Notes under the pieces: generated by a model
What the model saw: only the letters and a program-made list of their open reading frames with translations
Databases searched by the model: none
What the model was told of the DNA's origin: nothing
Assembly (NCBI RefSeq): GCF_002286735.1
Contig: NZ_NRTA01000001.1
Location: forward strand, 62,001 to 126,000
DNA: 64,000 nucleotides
From: Leptolyngbya sp. BC1307
Lineage (GTDB): Bacteria > Cyanobacteriota > Cyanobacteriia > Phormidesmidales > Phormidesmidaceae
Reading direction: 5' to 3'
Program-made: the position numbers and the translations under genes
Part shown: in pieces, positions 60,051-64,000 of the stretch
How positions within the stretch are numbered: the stretch's first letter is position 1
How the letters are laid out: every line of letters begins with the position of its first letter

Positions 60051-60887
60051 CTAAAGAGCAGCTTCTTCTAATTCCTCTGCCAGGACTTCTGCCGAATTAT
60101 TAGGGCTTTCAATGAGTTTGACTTTATGCAGCGATGCGCCCAGTTCGTCGATCGGTTGGCGCAGCAACTGACAGAGGTGAATGACGATATTTTCAGCAGT
60201 CGGCACTACCGACTGAAAGTAAGGTACGTCTTTGTTGAGGAAAGTATGGTCGAGCGGTTCAATGACGTGCTGAGCGATCGCTCCCTGCATCGCGCCTAGA
60301 TCCACTAACATACCCGTGCGCGGATCGACCTCGCCCTTGACTGTTACCTCTACCCGATAGTTATGGCCGTGACCATTAGGCCGAGAGCATTTGCCATAGA
60401 TCTCAGTGTTTGCCTCGTCGCTGAGATCCGGCAGCGCTAGCCGGTGAGCGGCGCTGAAGTGAGCTGAAGTGGTTAAATAGGCTTCCATTCCGTTTCCTTG
60501 ATAGTCGGCCCAGAGATCTGGCGTTTCGAATAGCTGAATATTAATGAGGGGCAAGTGAGGCAGCAGCCGCTGCCAGATTACCCGAGCCACATTTTCCGTC
60601 GTGGGCAGAGTCGCTTGAAACGCCTGCCAGGTCTCATTGAGATAAGAAAAATCCAGCGGCTCTACGACCTCCCGGCGAATAATGTCTTTAGCCTCTGTCA
60701 GGTTAAGCACCATGCCATAGGGGTCTAGCTCGCTTTCAAGCGAGACATTTAGCACATAGTTGTGGCCATGACCGGGCGCGCGCGCGCACTTACCAAAAAG
60801 GCGTAGATTTTCGTGCTCGCTCAGCTCATCTAGCCAGTATCGGTGGCTTGATGAAAACTGCGATCGCCGATTGACAATGCACTTCAT
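60051..60887 (-). CDS. Tandem-domain 6-carboxytetrahydropterin synthase/PTPS-like protein
   Basis: Two PTPS units: FSSSHRYW...GKCARAPGHGHNY and FSAAHRLAL...GKCSRPNGHGHNY. Confidence 0.92.
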   Translation of the reverse strand: MKCIVNRRSQFSSSHRYWLDELSEHENLRLFGKCARAPGHGHNYVLNVSLESELDPYGMVLNLTEAKDIIRREVVEPLDFSYLNETWQAFQATLPTTENVARVIWQRLLPHLPLINIQLFETPDLWADYQGNGMEAYLTTSAHFSAAHRLALPDLSDEANTEIYGKCSRPNGHGHNYRVEVTVKGEVDPRTGMLVDLGAMQGAIAQHVIEPLDHTFLNKDVPYFQSVVPTAENIVIHLCQLLRQPIDELGASLHKVKLIESPNNSAEVLAEELEEAAL

Positions 60888-61244
60888 AGGGAACTGGCTT
60901 CTACAGATTAGTCAAACCAGCAGAACAGACTATAATCTTCTGTCTGCTTAGGATATTAAGAATTACAACGATTTCTCTATGATAACACCTGCAAAAAAAG
61001 CTGTATTCCTTCTACATCAAAGAAAACCACAAATTTAAAGAGAAAGTCTAGGCAGGTAACCGTATGTCACAAGTCCTTGTTATTAGAATTTGCAGCTGTA
61101 ACAATGAATACAGAAATAAGACTTGAGCCCGTTCATCTCAGCCTTCACCTGAGACGGAAGTAAGGATAGCCAGGCTTCGCTAGCCCTGAAGGAACGCGTT
61201 GCCTCATGAATGTTTTCGCATTTATTTTTTTGAGGAACGAAACA

Positions 61245-61679
61245 ATGAAACTTACCTATCGAGGTATTGAGTACGACTACAACCCCCCGAGGCTGGAGGT
61301 CACTGATAGCGAAATTTCCTGTCAGTACCGGGGGCATGCCGCTCGCTACAGCTATGTCCGCCATGTGCCAATCCCTCAGCCAGCTGAGCGATTGACTTAC
61401 CGAGGGGTTGCCTATCAGACGACTCGTCAGGGAGGAATTCAGCAGATTACCCCGCAGACGGCAACTGGCACATCGCCTGCTTTGCTAACTGGCTTGCGCA
61501 GTAAGTTAGTCAGCAGCAGCCCGGCTGCTCAGGTCCGCCGCGAACTGCTGCGTGAGTCTAGCCGTCTGCACAAGGAGAATATCAGCCGCTCTTTGCAGCA
61601 CCGCGTGGAAGTGGCCAAGACACAGGGCAACGAAGCACTGCTTCAGCAGCTAGAGTACGAAGCGCGTCAAACAGTATAA
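61245..61679 (+). CDS. DUF4278 domain-containing protein
   Basis: MKLTYRGIEYDYNPPRLEVTDSEISCQYRG and second LTYRGVAYQT. Confidence 0.85.
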   Translation: MKLTYRGIEYDYNPPRLEVTDSEISCQYRGHAARYSYVRHVPIPQPAERLTYRGVAYQTTRQGGIQQITPQTATGTSPALLTGLRSKLVSSSPAAQVRRELLRESSRLHKENISRSLQHRVEVAKTQGNEALLQQLEYEARQTV

Positions 61680-61736
61680 GCAGTATTAAGTTGGCTACCA
61701 CTTGATGCTGTTTGGATAGGCCTTGGCCGTAAGAAG

Positions 61737-61766
61737 GGAAGGGATCATCGGGTCTCTTCCTTTTTT
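61737..61766 (+). terminator. Rho-independent terminator
   Basis: ggaaggga-tcatcggg-tctcttcc followed by tttttt. Confidence 0.75.
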
Positions 61767-61882
61767 GTGGATGGCGAAAGGTTTATGGCAAGCGGTTTCC
61801 CTTTTGCTGGGTCGGACTGTTAGAAGATGCTGGAGCTTGGCAATAATAGCCCATTGACGCTGTTTAGATAGGGAGCCTCAGG

Positions 61883-62326
61883 ATGGGCGTTTTCAATCAG
61901 GTGTTTGGGAGAGTCTCGGATGTGAAGCTAGCAATGAATTCAGCCGAGGCATTGGCGGCGATCTGTTTAGTGGCGATCGCTGCTGATGGCTATCTCTCCA
62001 AATCAGAAGAAGCTGAGATGACGCTACGGCTAAGCCGAATGCGGCTGTTTCAAGACTCTACAGAGAGCTTAGAGCACATTCAAGACAGCCTGGTAAGTAG
62101 ACTAAAAAAGTATGGCCCCCAAGCCCTGATCGAAAGTGCCAGAGCCGTGCTACCGCCCAGTTTGGCTCCGACTGCCTTTACGATCGCCGTCGATCTGGTC
62201 TTTGCTGACGGCATTGTCTCCGCCGAAGAGCGAGCCTTTATAGATGACCTGCGTCATATTTTAGTCATTCCCGACGATTTGGCTCTGAAGATTGTCGAAG
62301 TGATGACGATCAAAAATCAGGGCTAG
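61883..62326 (+). CDS. TerB-family (tellurite-resistance-like) protein
   Basis: AALAAICLVAIAADGYLSKSEEAEM-type repeat and IAVDLVFADGIVSAEERAFIDDL. Confidence 0.8.
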   Translation: MGVFNQVFGRVSDVKLAMNSAEALAAICLVAIAADGYLSKSEEAEMTLRLSRMRLFQDSTESLEHIQDSLVSRLKKYGPQALIESARAVLPPSLAPTAFTIAVDLVFADGIVSAEERAFIDDLRHILVIPDDLALKIVEVMTIKNQG

Positions 62327-63186
62327 GTCAGCGGATGCTTTCCTGGCACACCTACCGCCCGAGGGAAATCTGGAGGCGTGAGTCTGACCTTGTGGATAAA
62401 CAGGCAGTGGCGGCTGCTTTGGGTCAGCGGCGTCTGCCAGCTTTGCAGATCGGTCAGCTCGCCGCCCAGCAGCTCAATCACCGGCAGCAGCGCCTCGGTG
62501 TCATCGGTGCTCCACTGGCCGCGAAAGAGCACAGCTTGTCCGCCAGTCGTGAGCAGGGGCAGGGCGTACTCTGCGCAGGTTGCCGCAGAGCCGACAGCGC
62601 GTACCAGCGCTAGATCGTAGCGGGCGCGGTGGGCTGACTGCTGACCTAGCGCTTCTGCCCTAGCCGCTATGCAGGTAGCCAGTAAGCCGAGCTGGTGGCA
62701 CAGCGTTTTGAGAAACTGCACCTTTTTGCGGGTGGCATCGACCAAAGTAAGATCGATAGGGGCCAGCGGTGAGAGGGCGATCGCTGCTGGAATGCCTGGA
62801 AAACCAGCGCCAGTACCAATGTCGATCATGCGAATCGGGGATTGATCAGAATCAACGTCAGCCTCCGCAGGCAGAGACGCTGCTGTATCTTCAGCAATCC
62901 AAGGGGCTAAGCCGCTGAGAGAGTCCCAAAGATGCTTTTCCCAAAATTCATCAGGCCCGGTGATTCGAGTCAGGTTTAGCTGCTGATTGCCCGCCAAAAT
63001 CTGCGCGTAAAGCTGCTGAAATAGATCTTGCTGAGCCTCAGTAGGCTGCCAGCCCAGGCTTTGCTGCCATAAGTCTAGATGGGCGGGTAGAGGCTGCGAT
63101 AGGGGTTCTGCAGCTTGGAACCCTGACGCTGGGGACGGCGTTTGGCCCGTTAGCTGAGGTGAGTCTGAAGGAGGAGAGGGGGCCAT
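62323..63186 (-). CDS. rsmG: 16S rRNA (guanine527-N7)-methyltransferase
   Basis: QLNLTRITGPDEFWEKHLWDSL, MIDIGTGAGFPGIPAAIALSP, DATRKKVQFL. Confidence 0.94.
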   Translation of the reverse strand: MAPSPPSDSPQLTGQTPSPASGFQAAEPLSQPLPAHLDLWQQSLGWQPTEAQQDLFQQLYAQILAGNQQLNLTRITGPDEFWEKHLWDSLSGLAPWIAEDTAASLPAEADVDSDQSPIRMIDIGTGAGFPGIPAAIALSPLAPIDLTLVDATRKKVQFLKTLCHQLGLLATCIAARAEALGQQSAHRARYDLALVRAVGSAATCAEYALPLLTTGGQAVLFRGQWSTDDTEALLPVIELLGGELTDLQSWQTPLTQSSRHCLFIHKVRLTPPDFPRAVGVPGKHPLT

Positions 63187-63224
63187 AGGTGAAGCGGTAG
63201 ATCGCGCTATGAGTAGCTGAGATG

Positions 63225-63251
63225 AAAGATTTAGGTAAAAAGATTTAGGTA
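63225..63251. repeat. 14-bp tandem repeat x2, 7 nt after stop of the ABC ATPase gene
   Basis: aaagatttaggta/aaaagatttaggta; minus-strand stop at 63258-63260. Confidence 0.85.
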
Positions 63252-63257
63252 AATGGC

Positions 63258-63929
63258 TCAGGCAGCGGGCTGAGGCTGGCGGTGGCGCAAGCTGGCTGGC
63301 TGGACGCTGCTGAGCTGACCGTGGTTGATCGTCCAGCAGTGATCGGCGATGTCAACCAGGTCTTCGGCATCGTGCGAGACGATCAGCAGGCTCCACTCTT
63401 TTTTAAGCTCGGCCAGCAAGCTCACTAGCTGCTGTCGCATTGACCAGTCGAGGCCAGCAGTCGGTTCATCTAGCAGCAGCAGATAGGGCTGCCGAATCAG
63501 CTGCACTGCCAGGGCTAGCCGCCGCTGCTGACCGCCGCTGAGCTGCTGGGGCGAAGCCTGCAAAGACAGATGATCTAGCCCTACTGCCGCGAGGGCCTCC
63601 TGAACCCGATCTGAGCTGAGTTCGGGGGGGTGACCCAGGCGCAGTTCTTCAAAGACGGTATGGCCGCAGAAGTGCCGCTCAGGAAACTGAAAGACCAGTC
63701 CGCCTAGCTGCTGCAAAGCTTCGGGGAGCAGCGACTGCTCACGCCAGAACAGCTTGCCGCTAGTCGGCGTAGCGAGCCCGGCCAAAATTTCTAGCAGTGT
63801 GCTTTTTCCCGATCCGCTGGGGCCGACAATCAGCCCTAACTGCTTGGGGCCGAGATCAAATGAAATCTGCTTTAAGATGGGCAGAGCGCTGGCAGTGGGA
63901 TGGTAGCTGATATCTCGCAGGTGAAGCAT
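63258..63929 (-). CDS. ABC/ECF transporter ATP-binding protein
   Basis: LIVGPSGSGKSTLLEILAGL, LSGGQQRRLALAVQL, LLLDEPTAGLD. Confidence 0.93.
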   Translation of the reverse strand: MLHLRDISYHPTASALPILKQISFDLGPKQLGLIVGPSGSGKSTLLEILAGLATPTSGKLFWREQSLLPEALQQLGGLVFQFPERHFCGHTVFEELRLGHPPELSSDRVQEALAAVGLDHLSLQASPQQLSGGQQRRLALAVQLIRQPYLLLLDEPTAGLDWSMRQQLVSLLAELKKEWSLLIVSHDAEDLVDIADHCWTINHGQLSSVQPASLRHRQPQPAA

Positions 63930-64000
63930 ACAGAAAGCGTCGGCTGATATCGGTCGATGGGCCTTTCAATTGTATAGTGCATATTAGGTAGTGTTCGTCT

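Noticed and set aside
61083-61364. 93-aa minus-strand ORF upstream of the DUF4278 gene
   Set aside because: Overlaps the start of a well-supported DUF4278 CDS; no family resemblance.

Overview
This 64 kb window looks like cyanobacterial chromosome. The evidence is pcyA, ftsH, a likely NdhP-type small subunit, frequent GCGATCGC (HIP1) octamers, and DUF1049/DUF4278/DUF3110-type proteins. Most of it is housekeeping and carbohydrate metabolism: an exopolysaccharide Wzc-like protein, a SNF2/SWIM pair, a GH65 + beta-PGM pair, murQ, glyS, murD, a gluconokinase-like gene, a GH63-like gene, gmk, secG, gpmI, an ABC-F gene, pyrB, an AAG glycosylase, ftsH, a tandem PTPS, rsmG and an ECF-type ATPase. No rRNA, tRNA, CRISPR array or prophage was recognised. 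Main observations: (1) a recurrent, apparently undescribed pattern of short degenerate tandem repeats (10-18 bp, 2-4 copies) that overlap or closely follow stop codons at about a dozen gene 3' ends; copies often carry extra in-frame or frame-shifted stops, in one case supply the next gene's start codon, and in pyrB extend the C-terminus; (2) a translationally coupled ATP-grasp / aspartoacylase-like / GshB-like ATP-grasp cluster that may make or modify an unknown amide-linked metabolite or peptide; (3) an apparently intact IS605-type element (TnpA + TnpB) that interrupts a GMC oxidoreductase lacking its middle; (4) several gene remnants not explained by the ORF track (IS5-like transposase, MFS transporter, alcohol dehydrogenase N-terminus, 2H phosphoesterase N-terminus); (5) two close paralogous GAF-PAS histidine kinases with different N-termini, one carrying a degenerate receiver. 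All calls were made by eye from sequence and motif recognition; no database search was run.
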